Shown here: one piece after another, positions 16,149-26,800 of the stretch
Position numbering within the stretch: position 1 is the stretch's first letter
How the letters are laid out: every line of letters begins with the position of its first letter
Source of the DNA: an uncultured Lachnospiraceae bacterium
GTDB taxonomy: Bacteria > Bacillota > Clostridia > Lachnospirales > Lachnospiraceae
Length of the DNA: 64,000 bases
Direction: 5' to 3'
Assembly (NCBI GenBank): GCA_937965795.1
Contig: CALCMD010000037.1
Location: forward strand, 1-64,000
Position numbers and translations under genes: made by a program
Notes under the pieces: model-generated
Told to the model about the DNA's origin: nothing
The model's database searches: none
Seen by the model: the letters and a program-made list of their open reading frames with translations, nothing else

Positions 16149-16205
16149 GAAAATATGAAAAGTGGCATGTCAGCGACGTTTGCGAATTTAACGAATTTTT
16201 CATTG

Positions 16206-16252
16206 CAAAAAAATAATAGCCTAAACACCATGTAAATCCAGTGTTTAAGCTA
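16206..16252 (-). terminator. terminator of tRNA-Pro
   Basis: TAGCCTAAACAC (16217-16228) pairs with GTGTTTAAGCTA (16241-16252) with a G-U pair. On the minus strand the stem is followed by ATTTTTTT (16206-16213). Confidence 0.8.
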
Positions 16253-16272
16253 TTTACGCCCCTGCCAAGGAG

Positions 16273-16346
16273 TCGATGCGACAGGATTTGAACCTGCGAC
16301 CTCTGCGTCCCGAACGCAGCGCTCTACCAAGCTGAGCCACGCATCG
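16273..16346 (-). tRNA. tRNA-Pro (anticodon CGG)
   Basis: A cloverleaf on the minus strand: acceptor CGATGCG/CGCATCG, anticodon stem CTGCG/CGCAG with loop TTCGGGA (anticodon CGG), T arm GCAGG/CCTGT around TTCAAAT. A single gene with its own promoter and terminator. Confidence 0.9.
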
Positions 16347-16369
16347 CTATTTCATTTGCCAGCTTGGTT

Positions 16370-16399
16370 ATTATATCACTATTTCTGCACAAAAGTCAA
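16370..16399 (-). promoter_or_regulatory. promoter of tRNA-Pro
   Basis: TTGACT (16394-16399) and TATAAT (16370-16375), 18 bases apart on the minus strand, located right after the recR stop. Confidence 0.75.
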
Positions 16400-16424
16400 G
16401 TACTTTTTTCAACAAATTTCCACC

Positions 16425-17021
16425 TTACAGCTCCACCCGTCCCTCCAGCGCACGAAGGAGCGTCACCTCATCGATATATTCCAGGTCTCCGCCTACCGGC
16501 ACGCCGCTGGCGATACGGCTGACCTTAATTCCGGTGGGCTTAATCAGCTTGCTGATGTACATTGCCGTCGTTTCTCCCTCAAGGCTGGAATTCGTGGCAA
16601 TGATCACTTCCTGCACATCTCCCTGGAGCCTGATCATCAGCTCTTTGAGCTTGATGTCTCCAGGGCCTATCCCCAGCATGGGAGAGATGGCGCCGTGCAG
16701 TACGTGATATACGCCCCCATATTTTCCTGTTTTTTCGTAAGCCGCCAGGTCTCTGGTATTCTCCACCACCATGATCGTGCCCTGATCCCTTTTGGGATTT
16801 GCACAGATGGGGCATAGCTCCTCGTCCGTCAGAGTCCCGCACTGCTTACAGTAGCGCACGTTCCTTCTCGCGCCAATGATGGAATCCGAAAGCTTCTGTA
16901 CTTCCTCCACCGGACGGTTAATGAGATAAAAAGCCAGGCGCTGTGCGGATTTTGGTCCCACGCCCGGCAGCTTTGACAGCTCCTCGATGAGTTCGCTGAT
17001 CTGTTTACTAAAGTAATCCAT
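16425..17021 (-). CDS. recR: recombination protein RecR
   Basis: A 198-residue DNA-repair protein of the RecFOR pathway that helps load RecA on gapped DNA. A helix-hairpin-helix (LPGVGPKSAQRLAFYL near 18-33), a four-cysteine zinc motif (CKQCG and CPIC near 57-72) and a Toprim domain (VVENTRDLAAYEKTG onward) are all present. It is the last gene of pfkA-dnaX-ybaB-recR. Its ATG overlaps the ybaB stop (ATGA). Confidence 0.96.
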   Translation of the reverse strand: MDYFSKQISELIEELSKLPGVGPKSAQRLAFYLINRPVEEVQKLSDSIIGARRNVRYCKQCGTLTDEELCPICANPKRDQGTIMVVENTRDLAAYEKTGKYGGVYHVLHGAISPMLGIGPGDIKLKELMIRLQGDVQEVIIATNSSLEGETTAMYISKLIKPTGIKVSRIASGVPVGGDLEYIDEVTLLRALEGRVEL

Positions 17022-17377
17022 CAGAACGGAAATCCTCCGCCCATACCGCCCATGCCTCCGGTAATTTTCGCCATCGCAGCGCCGGCCTCTTCCTCCATCG
17101 TCCGTAACGCCTCATTGGTCGCCGCCATAATCAAGTCTTCCAGCATTTCAATATCGTCCGGGTCTACCACTTCCTCTGCCAGCTTTACCTTTGTAATTTC
17201 ACGTTTTCCCGACACCGTCACTTCCACGGCTCCGCCTCCTGCGGCTGCGGTAAATTCTTTCTCCTCCAGGGCCTTCTGGCTTTCCTCCATCTGCCTCTGC
17301 ATTCTCTGCGCCTGTTTCATCAGGTTATTCATATTCCCCGGCATACCGCCTCCCGGAAATCCTCCACGCTTTGCCAT
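17021..17377 (-). CDS. YbaB/EbfC family nucleoid-associated protein
   Basis: A 118-residue small DNA-binding protein found next to dnaX and recR in most bacteria. The N-terminal glycine and methionine-rich start (GGFPGGGMPGNMNNLMKQAQ), the central AAAGGGAVEVTVSGKREI strand pair and the helical EEVVDPDDIEMLEDLI are typical. It is thought to act as a dimer on the nucleoid; its exact role in recombination or repair is not settled. Fourteen bases separate it from dnaX. Confidence 0.92.
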   Translation of the reverse strand: MAKRGGFPGGGMPGNMNNLMKQAQRMQRQMEESQKALEEKEFTAAAGGGAVEVTVSGKREITKVKLAEEVVDPDDIEMLEDLIMAATNEALRTMEEEAGAAMAKITGGMGGMGGGFPF

Positions 17378-17391
17378 ATCTTTGTCCTCCT

Positions 17392-18990
17392 CTAATCTTC
17401 TACTTCTATTTCTGCATGGACAAACTTTTTCAATGCGTCATCCACGCTGATCTTCGTTAAACGCCCTCCCGCCAGATGCTCATCTTCCTGAAGGACAAAT
17501 TTTACTTCTACTTGTTTCCCGATTTTACTTCGTATGATGTTTTCAAGCTCCCTCTTCTTTTCTTCATCCCCCACATAAGTCTCGCCCAGGAAATCAGAAA
17601 ACACCACAAACAGCCGCGCATCGTCCCCTTTTGCGTTGAATTTCGGCGCCGCCCCTGCGAGCACCTGGCGGAACCTCTGTCCGTCCGCCTCCGCCACGAT
17701 ACTGTTCCACAGCCGCATCACTTCCTGCAAGTCTTTCGGAGCCGCCGCTTCTACGTTCTCCTGTTCAGGAAACTCAGTCTGCACAGGCGTTTCCCTGGCT
17801 GCGGCGTCCCGCATCGGCGCCGTCTGCACCGGCACACCATGTTCCAGCTTCTTCTCCAAAGCCCGGATGCGCTCTGCCAGTGAAATCTCATCTGTCTCCA
17901 TCTGCGGCTTACACAGCTTGATCAATGCCACTTCCAGCAGCACGCGCTTTGAAGCCGAATATTTCATCTGGTTTGACAGCTCAGAAAAAATCCGGATAAA
18001 ACGCATCAATGTCTCATCTCTGACAAGCCCCGCTTCTTCTTTTAAAAGCTGCAAATTTTCTGTGGAGACGTCCAGCACATCCTCCATATGATCCGAAGAT
18101 TTCAAAAGCAGGAGGTTTCTCAGATACCAGGTGAAATCCGTCACGAACTGCCCCAGTTCGCGCCCCTGCATAATCAGTTCTTCCAGATGGGCGATGACCC
18201 GCACCACGTCGCAGTCCAGCACCTCCCGCAACAGACGGCTGAACTCCTCTGTGTCCACGGCCCCCAAAACTTCCAGGACGTGATCGTATGTCAGGCTCTG
18301 CCCCAGATAAAAAGCGATACACTGGTCAAGAAGGCTCAGTGCGTCTCGCATGGAGCCGTCTGCCTTTTTCGCAATATAGCGCAGCGCCTTTTCCTCGACC
18401 TCTACCTGTTCTTCCATCATCAATTCCCGCATCCGGTCCACGATGGTATTCAGGGATATTCTTTTAAAATCATACCTCTGGCACCGGGAGAGAATCGTAA
18501 TCGGAATTTTATGCGCCTCCGTCGTCGCTAAAATAAAGATGACATAAGAAGGAGGTTCCTCCAATGTCTTTAAGAGCGCATTGAACGCTCCTATGGACAG
18601 CATATGAACCTCGTCAATGATATAGACCTTATATTTTCCACTGGTCGGTGAATACGCGACCTCATCCCGAATCTCACGAATATTGTCCACGCCGTTGTTT
18701 GATGCGGCGTCGATCTCGATCACGTTCATGGAAGTCCCCGCCGCGATCGCCCGGCAGGTCTCGCATTCCCCGCAGGGGTTTCCATCCACAGGGTGCGCGC
18801 AGTTCACGGCTTTCGCCAGAATCTTTGCCACCGTGGTCTTACCGGTTCCCCTGGTTCCACAAAACAGATAGGCATGGCCGATACGGTCAGCCCTGATCTG
18901 ATTTTTCAGTGTCGTCACAATATGGTCCTGCCCCTTCACATCTGCGAAGGAGTCAGGACGAAATTTACGATATAACGCGGTATAGCTCAT
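17392..18990 (-). CDS. dnaX: DNA polymerase III subunit gamma/tau
   Basis: A 532-residue clamp-loader ATPase of the replisome. The AAA+ core carries Walker A GTRGTGKTT near 45-53, the zinc module (CGECETC near 73-79) and Walker B IIDEVHML near 124. A proline and glutamate-rich linker leads to a short tau-type C-terminal domain from about 420. No slippery frameshift signal was recognised, so a separate gamma product is not supported here. The gene starts three bases after the pfkA stop, which links expression of the two. Confidence 0.95.
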   Translation of the reverse strand: MSYTALYRKFRPDSFADVKGQDHIVTTLKNQIRADRIGHAYLFCGTRGTGKTTVAKILAKAVNCAHPVDGNPCGECETCRAIAAGTSMNVIEIDAASNNGVDNIREIRDEVAYSPTSGKYKVYIIDEVHMLSIGAFNALLKTLEEPPSYVIFILATTEAHKIPITILSRCQRYDFKRISLNTIVDRMRELMMEEQVEVEEKALRYIAKKADGSMRDALSLLDQCIAFYLGQSLTYDHVLEVLGAVDTEEFSRLLREVLDCDVVRVIAHLEELIMQGRELGQFVTDFTWYLRNLLLLKSSDHMEDVLDVSTENLQLLKEEAGLVRDETLMRFIRIFSELSNQMKYSASKRVLLEVALIKLCKPQMETDEISLAERIRALEKKLEHGVPVQTAPMRDAAARETPVQTEFPEQENVEAAAPKDLQEVMRLWNSIVAEADGQRFRQVLAGAAPKFNAKGDDARLFVVFSDFLGETYVGDEEKKRELENIIRSKIGKQVEVKFVLQEDEHLAGGRLTKISVDDALKKFVHAEIEVED

Positions 18991-18993
18991 CGG

Positions 18994-20070
18994 TTAATCT
19001 CCGAAACTGATGCCGATCAGTTTTGCCTCTTTGATAAGCTGATGTTCCGGATCAACCATTTTCAGCTTTCCTGCCACATCTGCCAGCGGCACTTTTTTCA
19101 CTTTATTGTTTACGATTCCAACCATGTAACCATAATCGTTATTGAGAATCAGCTTTGCCGCCTCAGCTCCCAGTCTGGTGGAAAGCACACGGTCATACGG
19201 GCAGGGGCTTCCGCCTCGCTGGGTGTGTCCCGGAACAGTCACCCGCACCTCGATACCTGTTTTCTTAAAGATCTCATCTGCCAGCTCATAGGACACGGAC
19301 GGATATTTGTAATTCTTCATCTTTTCTTTCAGTTCTTTCTTGGAAAGCTTGGCGTCCTTCTTGGAAATAGCTCCCTCTGCAACCGCCAGAATGGTAAATC
19401 CCTTTCCGGCATTCGCCCTGCGGTTGATCGCCTCCACGACCTTGTCAATGTCGTACGGTATCTCCGGAAGCAGAATGATGTCCGCGCCTCCCGCAATACC
19501 GGCATGGAGCGTCAGCCAGCCCACCTTATGTCCCATAACTTCCACCACGAATACACGGTTATGGGAGGATGCCGTGGTGTGAATACAGTCAATCGCATCC
19601 GTTGCAATATTGACTGCGCTCTGGAAACCGAAGGTCATGTCCGTTCCGTAAATATCATTGTCGATTGTCTTCGGAAGATGAATGATATTCAATCCCTCTT
19701 CTCTCAGCAGATTTGCCGTTTTCTGTGTTCCGTTTCCGCCCAGGATCACCAGGCAGTCCAGGCGCAGCTTATAGAAATTCTGCTTCATCGCCTCTACCTT
19801 ATCAAGCCCGTTGGCATCCGGCTCACGCATTTGCTTAAACGGCTGTCTGGAAGTTCCCAGGATCGTTCCGCCGCGGGTCAGGATACCTGAAAAATCCGCA
19901 GACGTCAGGAGACGGTAATCACCGTAAATCAACCCTTTGTAGCCATCGGCAAATCCGTAAACCTCCAGATCCGTCAGGTTTGTGGAAAGACCTTTCACAA
20001 CTCCACGCATGGTAGCGTTCAATGCCTGACAATCGCCGCCGCTTGTTAACAAACCAATTCTCTTTTTCAT
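18994..20070 (-). CDS. pfkA: 6-phosphofructokinase (phosphate donor uncertain)
   Basis: A 358-residue phosphofructokinase of glycolysis, with the N-terminal GLLTSGGDCQALNA loop, the LPKTIDNDI active-site loop and the effector-like C-terminal half. Two sites bear on the donor. The nucleotide loop reads GGNGT rather than GGDGT or GGDGS, so the usual Mg-binding Asp103 (E. coli numbering) is Asn while Gly104, typical of ATP enzymes, is kept. Residue 124 is Lys (PKTIDND), as in PPi-dependent and some ATP-dependent group III enzymes. The donor cannot be decided from sequence. It is the first gene of the operon with dnaX. Confidence 0.88.
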   Translation of the reverse strand: MKKRIGLLTSGGDCQALNATMRGVVKGLSTNLTDLEVYGFADGYKGLIYGDYRLLTSADFSGILTRGGTILGTSRQPFKQMREPDANGLDKVEAMKQNFYKLRLDCLVILGGNGTQKTANLLREEGLNIIHLPKTIDNDIYGTDMTFGFQSAVNIATDAIDCIHTTASSHNRVFVVEVMGHKVGWLTLHAGIAGGADIILLPEIPYDIDKVVEAINRRANAGKGFTILAVAEGAISKKDAKLSKKELKEKMKNYKYPSVSYELADEIFKKTGIEVRVTVPGHTQRGGSPCPYDRVLSTRLGAEAAKLILNNDYGYMVGIVNNKVKKVPLADVAGKLKMVDPEHQLIKEAKLIGISFGD

Positions 20071-20155
20071 GACACGTCACATCCTCTTCTTAATTTTTCA
20101 TCCTCGGTTCGGGGAAGGCTGCCGCACCCATCCCCGCAATCAATCTGATACCTGT

Positions 20156-20184
20156 ATTATAACCTATTTTTTCCCATATCACAA
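20156..20184 (-). promoter_or_regulatory. promoter of pfkA-dnaX-ybaB-recR
   Basis: TTGTGA (20179-20184) and TATAAT (20156-20161) on the minus strand, separated by 17 bases, about 85 bases before the pfkA ATG. Confidence 0.75.
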
Positions 20185-20216
20185 CTGAATTCTGGAGCCA
20201 AACGAAAACGCCCCTG

Positions 20217-20678
20217 CTATTGTGCCGGAACAAATGGAAGCTCTGCGCTCCCTCCATCCACAGGCTCTCTCGCATCCGGTTTCTCTGTACCTGGCATTTC
20301 TGTTTCCCCCTTATCCGGCCTTCCCTGATCCTTGTCTGGCGTACCTGCATTCGCTTTTTCTTCCATCGGCTTCTCTTTTATCACGACCGTGTCGCCTTCC
20401 GGCGTGACAAGAATCTCCGTCTCCTCCTGCGAAATACTCTGCGGCTTCTCTTCGCCCGTTGGGACACTCTTTCCATCCTGAGGGGGCGTCTCATCCTGCT
20501 GCTCTTCTCCCCCCTTGTCCTCCTCTTTGAAAACGACTTCTGTTTCTCTTGTCATTCCTTCAGGCTCCGATTGTCCGGCGCTTTGTTCCTGCGGTCTTTC
20601 GCCAGTGAAAAGCAGCAAAAGACCACATGCCAGAAGAAACGCCCCCGCAAGAATGCAGTTTCTCTTTTTCCTGTTCAT
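20217..20678 (-). CDS. small membrane-anchored acidic protein
   Basis: A 153-residue protein with one N-terminal membrane segment (NCILAGAFLLACGLLLLF). An extracytoplasmic region of about 120 residues rich in Glu, Pro, Lys and Gln follows, with no recognisable fold (EETEILVTPEGDTVVIKEK is the only ordered-looking stretch). The ATG at 20678 is preceded by AGGAG, which is itself inside the stop region of the 44-residue peptide gene, so translation is probably coupled. It is the third gene of the GH89 operon. Function unknown; an anchor or spacer for surface proteins is possible. Confidence 0.6.
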   Translation of the reverse strand: MNRKKRNCILAGAFLLACGLLLLFTGERPQEQSAGQSEPEGMTRETEVVFKEEDKGGEEQQDETPPQDGKSVPTGEEKPQSISQEETEILVTPEGDTVVIKEKPMEEKANAGTPDKDQGRPDKGETEMPGTEKPDAREPVDGGSAELPFVPAQ

Positions 20679-20685
20679 AAAACCT

Positions 20686-20820
20686 TTACTCCTGCTCATC
20701 ATATAAGTCGAATGGCTCAAATGGCGTCTCATTGCTCCCCAGCATAATATCCTCACTCTCAATCATAAGAACCTTTACTTCCGGAGTCGTATATACCCTC
20801 TTTAATCTTTGTTCGTTCAT
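20686..20820 (-). CDS. 44-residue peptide in the GH89 operon
   Basis: A short open reading frame with a strong AGGAGGAG site seven bases before its ATG; the site overlaps the end of the GH89 gene. The peptide begins MNEQRLKRVYTTPEVKVL and continues MIESEDIMLGSN, then an acidic aromatic tail (PFEPFDLYDEQE). The pattern of Y-x-x-P-E followed by hydrophobics and an E-D-I-hydrophobic-x-S turn recurs in short uncharacterised peptides of gut Firmicutes and Bacteroidetes (from memory, not checked). No signal peptide. The tight spacing to both neighbours supports real translation. Function unknown. Confidence 0.55.
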   Translation of the reverse strand: MNEQRLKRVYTTPEVKVLMIESEDIMLGSNETPFEPFDLYDEQE

Positions 20821-20832
20821 CCGCTTCTCCTC

Positions 20833-23800
20833 CTACGGCTCAAAATACACATTTGCTTCCTGGTTATAGAGATACAGTGCGGCAATCACATCTTTTAATT
20901 CCTTTGTCCGCTGATCGGTAATCTCTCTGGTCAATACATTGTAGCAGTACGCCATAACGCTGTAAGTTACCTGGAAATCCGTTTCCCCGTCCGAGATGGT
21001 TACCGTGTATTCCTCATCCAGATCCTTCGCCGCTATGTCTGTGATTTCAACAAAGTAATACTGTCCGGACTTTGTCTTTTTCAGCTCCTGCTCTTTTCCG
21101 CCTCTGGCGCAGGTAAAGACGATCTGATCCACTTTTGTCTCATCCAGCGTAAAATACAGTTTCAGCGTAGTCTGTGAAAGCAGCACCAGATTAGAACCTT
21201 CAAATTTTACAAAGTCATTTTTCTGCTCTGCCGAATTGCGGTACGCCTCCAGCAGCTCCGCCGTCACCTCGGAAACATCCTTCTCTGCTTCTGTGATATA
21301 ATCTGCTTCATTGGCAAGCGCGTCCACATTGTGGCTGAAGTACTTCTGTGCATAACTGCCGTAATTCAGCATGGATTTTATCAGCTCCGCCGCTCTTTCA
21401 TACTCTTCATTCCCATCCTTATGCGCAAACAGGTAATCTGCATACTGTTTCACGCTGTAGGTATACTCTGCGCTATACCGTGTCTCATCCTCCGCATCCC
21501 CCGGTACAACGACCTGCGCCCGGATTTCGTCTGTCATTTCCTTTGCCGCCACATCGCAGGAGAATACATAATAGGTCTTTCCTCCCATCGTGGTCTTTAG
21601 CGCATCTTTTGCCGGGATTTTCTGTACGGAACCGTCCGGCAGGGTAAACTGCATATAGGCGGCGCCGCTCTCCGCCACGCTCTGATTCAGTTCCATATAG
21701 AAATTGATACCAATGTTGCCTTTCAGACTTAAGGTATAACCGCCAAGCTTTCCAACGCTCTCCTCTTTTTGGGGAACCGTCAGACGAATCTCTGCCGCAC
21801 TGGAGAATTTATTGCTATTTACAGATTGTGCCGCTGTCGTCACGAACTTCACATATTTCGCCTTTTTGGTCTCTGAAAAGGCAGTAAGCTTCCAGTTTTT
21901 ATCTGCGGCCCAGTTTCCCTGCGCCGCCAGCTCATACGTTTCCCCATCGCTGCTCACATAAATCTCATACCCTGTGATGATGCCATTGACTGCGCCGTCC
22001 TGTCTTGGCAGGTAACGCAGACCTGCAAGCTCTGTTTCCTCCTCCAATTCCAGAACGAGATAATGATTGTCATAGGAATTCTGGTCGTCGTTGGTCCAAC
22101 TGGTATGCCAGTAAGTACGCGTATCGCCATCCAGAACAAACTTCGCCAGATTCTGGTCTTCGCCCTTCGTGCTCTCCTGGCTCCCGATTTCTTTTAAGGT
22201 CATCTTTTCCACCGGATAATCATTCGAATCATCTGCCGCCGGGGTGATCGAGCTGTAATCTTTCAGGATTTCCCGTCCAAGCGCCTGAAGGTCCGCGCCG
22301 GATGCTTTTGTGGTATATTCCGTATTAGCTCTTGCCCATGCCCATTCAAACGCAAACCAGTTGATGTTGCCCGGATTGTTTCCGGCCAGCGCTTCCTTCT
22401 GACGGGCAATCCACATGCTCCAGCGTTCCTTATAGAAATCTCTGGTCAGTCCGGCCCACTGGCGGTTCGAATAGTCTTTCAGTCCGCCGGACTCCGCCTG
22501 TGGATATGCGCCCCAGGTCGTTACCAGAGCCTTTGCGTTAAATTCATACAGATCTTTCGAGAATTCATCTGCTCCATCCGCCAGCGCTTTCGCCCGCTCC
22601 ACCCAGGTTCCCAGAAGAAATTCCTCTCTTGTACCCAGTACTTCTTCTACTTTATCAATCAGCGCAAGGAATTCGTCAGAAGCTGCCGTAAATGCTTCCA
22701 GATCTCCTGCGTTCAGCGCAGCTACCATCTGGCTGTGACGGGACTGTGCGGTATTGGATAATACCTGTTTTAAAATATCAGCCAGATCATACAAATATCC
22801 ATCGCTGTCTTTCAACTGCTCATAATCTTGTAAAAGAAGCTTTGCCGCCTTCTCCAGTTCCGCCATGTCATAACTAATGACCGCATTTCCCCAGGTGGAC
22901 GCCGCACTAATGCTGGTATTCGGTCTTGCATTGACATAAGACTCCGGGGCTCCCTGTCCAAGATTGTTGAAAGACGCCTTATATACGGTATTTTCCAGAA
23001 TCCGCATCGCCTGATATGCGTTTTCACTCTCCGCTCCATAACGGCGGGTAACATATTTCTTCAGCCATTCTTCCGTGTTAATTTCTGTTAAATCCTGACT
23101 GGCATCCTCACACCACACAGTTTCAAACAGCAGATCATAGAGCACCGGGTTATTCTGCGACCCCTCCGGCGCGATTCCGATACCGGACATGACCGGGGAA
23201 GTGTTCGCAGCCGTTACCACGCCGCTTACGATATTATCCATATGTCCGTGCAGCCCCATACGTCCGCCAAAGTTATTTAGCATACAATATACGAACGGCG
23301 TATTTGCGAAATTGCCGCCTCCATATTTATTGGCATTCGTTTCATTCCAGTGCGGAGTCTTTTCCGCATACAGATCCAGAACCAGCGCATGTTCCCGGTT
23401 CCCCTCCAGACCGCTTAAAAGCCCATTGGAAGGATTTCCCTGCCAGGACTGAATGACCCAGACGGCTTCAGGGTTATACTCCATCATCGCCGCCAGCACA
23501 TTCCGGCTGACGTCCGCTGTATTCATGCCGCCTGTATTTCCTCCCTCATGGAAGGGGTCTGTCGCATAATAATCCGATACCTTTCCGTATACCTGCTCCT
23601 GGCACTGATAAAACAGCTTCGCATACTTCTGATATGCGGCGGTCGTCGTCCGAAGCATATACGGCCGCTGGAAGGAGCACCATCCTCCCTGCGCAATGAC
23701 GTCGCTGCTTCCAAGCGCATAATCTCCCTTTGCTTTCTGCGCGATGTCCACAGGTACCATCCCGCTGTATCCCTGTAATACCGGCTGCATACCAAGCTTT

Positions 23801-26800
23801 CTCATAATCAACTGGTTTTTCCGTGCAAGCTCCGTTCTGGAAGTGAACCAGGAATCATGCACCGGACCGCCGTATCCGGACAGATTCGCCATATACGCCC
23901 ACGCATAATAGGCTGGCCCTGCAATATAATCTTTAATGTCCTCATGGCTGTATCCCAGGGTATCCAAAAATTCTCTCCACACTTCTTCCTGCCCGGTAAT
24001 GTCAAGAACCAGGTTCACTCCGTTTAAAGCGAGCCAGTCCAGCTCTTTGCGCCATTCACTCTCACCCCAGAACGGCATAGAGTAGGACATCGTACAATAG
24101 TTATACGCATAACGCACAGGAACCTTGCACTCTTTATGCACCTTTGCACCCACAGGCACGACTGCGGCGGGCATCTTCACCTGATTTCCCACCTGGGTGA
24201 TCGATACATTGCAATAATATTTCAGATAATAGTTTAAACCGGAGGCAAGAGATACGCCGTCATTTCCGGTAATCTGGATTTTGCCGTCGGGAGCATCTTC
24301 AATCTCATAATAATCATACGTTCCTTCCTCACCCAGTACAAAGGTAAACCAGTCTGTATAGGCAGCCCCCACGTTCCGGCTGATAATCCCTTTTACTTCC
24401 TCTATCGTATCCTGCGCCGTCACATCCACATCATAGCCGGAATCTGCATAGGCAACCGGCGCCGCAAATACTGCTTTCTTTGCATCGCCAATTCGGTTTC
24501 CTTTGATACGGATTTCATTTAAAACCGCTTTTTCATTTTCCGAATGATATTCCAGCAGGATTCTCACACTGCTTGCCGTCACGCCATTCGCCGGATAAAC
24601 CTCTCCCTCCGCCGGGCAGGAATCCTTACTTGTCTTTTCCGCGAGTTTCGAATAATTCTGTCCATCCTTACTATAGTACAGGGAATACTGGGAATACCCC
24701 TGAGACGGCGTATAAACTTCTATTTCTGACAGGCTGTATTCTCCATCCAGACCAATATCGACATAGGCCGGATACTGTTTCGCCGTCCAGGTATTCGTCT
24801 TGTTTCCGTCTACGATTCTCTCCACCGTATCCTGATTGTAGTTTGTGTGCAGCGCTGTAGTTTTCCACGCAATGTTTTCCAGATCCGCTTCATTCAGCGC
24901 CGCTTCGTTGGCAAGAAGCTGGAACTCCGAAAGCTGAGGAATGACTGACTTTGCCGCTTCATTCCCCGCTGCAAAAACGACCTTTAAGGTCTGGTATTCT
25001 ACTTCTTTGGTATTCAGCTCCGTCAGATCACTCACGGAAATATGCGTATTGTTGTTTTCGGACGACGTACCAATACTGCCGGAGGTAATCTCCGCATATT
25101 CGGAACTTCCTCTCTTCTTTCCATAAATGGTAAAGTCATATGCAGCGCCGGACGCATCCTCTTTCATGCCAAGAACAAACTGGCGGATTTTCTGGTCTAC
25201 ATCCAGCCGCACCTCCACGAAAGGCAGCGTACCGTTTTCCGCCTCAATTTCTGAAAAGGTCTTTGTATGCAGCGGCGCGGATGTCGTGAAGTCTCCGTCT
25301 ACCACACGGTATTTATCCGCTGATTCATTCACGCTCTCCTCCATCGTGACCTGCTGCTGCCTGGTCGCCGCAATATTTTCCAGGTTCACAACCTCTTCCA
25401 CGCCATTATCCACATAAACTTCCACTTCTGCGATTGCAGGCCAGAACTGACCTGCCGCACCGCCGGTCAGCGGATTTGCCAGCGTCACATACAGATGAGA
25501 CATTGCCTGGGGCGATTCAAACACATACTCATAGCCCTCGCTTAGAATCGCGGTCTTTTCCGAACCATCTACGGCAATCAGATCGCTCGTCACGCCATTG
25601 AGCGCATATTTCAGGCTGACATCCATGCTGCGGTCCGCATGGCTCTCGAATTTCAGAACTACCTTTTTTACACATTTTGTATTTGCCGCCGGAAGCTGGA
25701 TCTCTACCGTGCACGGCCAGTTTGCGCCGTTGTTGATCCACAGGGTAGACGGATTTCCGTCCACCATTTTATCCGGCGTACTGGAGCCCTGTGACGACGG
25801 AACCGTAAAGGTCGCTTCTGACGCAACATTGGTCAGGTTCTCCACAGGCTCCTCTGTTTTTGTCTGCCCCTGGTAGATTTCCACCTCGTTCAAAAGCGGC
25901 CAGCCGTTTCCTGCTGCATTTCCCAGTCTTACGACCAAAGATTTCACTGTTTTCGGCGCATCTGACAAATCCAGGGTAATCATGCTGTTTTCTTCCGTAT
26001 CGGAACGTTTCAGCGTCTGTTCCCCCAGCGGTTCCCAGGCCGCATCGTCACCGGATTTTGCATAAACCGTGCAGGTAAACTGATATGTATCAACCTGATT
26101 CGCATTATCCGCTTTCAGCGTGGCGACGATGATCTTTCTGATATTCTCCTTTGCCTGCGCAAAGTCCAACTGAATCCACGGAAGGTCATACGGCTCCTCC
26201 TGTCCTGCGCAGGCATTCTGATAATCTGTTATGCTTCCTCTGTACAGACCTGCAACGGATGCGCGGTTCCCGTCATTGACATTCTTCTTTGGATTCGCTG
26301 TTTCCGCACTCTGAATGGATACTGCCGCCGCTTCCGGAGCTACATTTACCAGAACTTCCTCTGTCTTTGCCTGATCCTGATAAATCTCAACCTCTGTCAG
26401 AAGCGGCCAGCCATTGCCTTTCCCATTTCCCAGCCGGACAACCAGTGATTTCACTGTGAGCGGGGTCTCCAGCTCCAGCGTCCACGCGCTGTTTTCCGCA
26501 GTATCCGAACGCTTCAGAACTGACGCTCCAATCTCGTTGTACGTCCCTTCTTCGCTGCTCTTTGCAAAAACCGTGCAGGTAAACTGATACGCATCCACCT
26601 GATTCGCATTATCTGCTTTCAGCGTACCCAGTACGATCTTTTTCACGTTGCTCTTCGCCTCCGCAAAATCCATCTGAAGCCACGGCTGATTATAGGGCGC
26701 CTCTTGCGAAGGATACTGCGCCTCATATCCCGTAATTGTCCCTTTGTATAAACCGGCTATCGTGTTCCAGTTTCCGTCTTTTACATTGTCCTTCGGGTTT

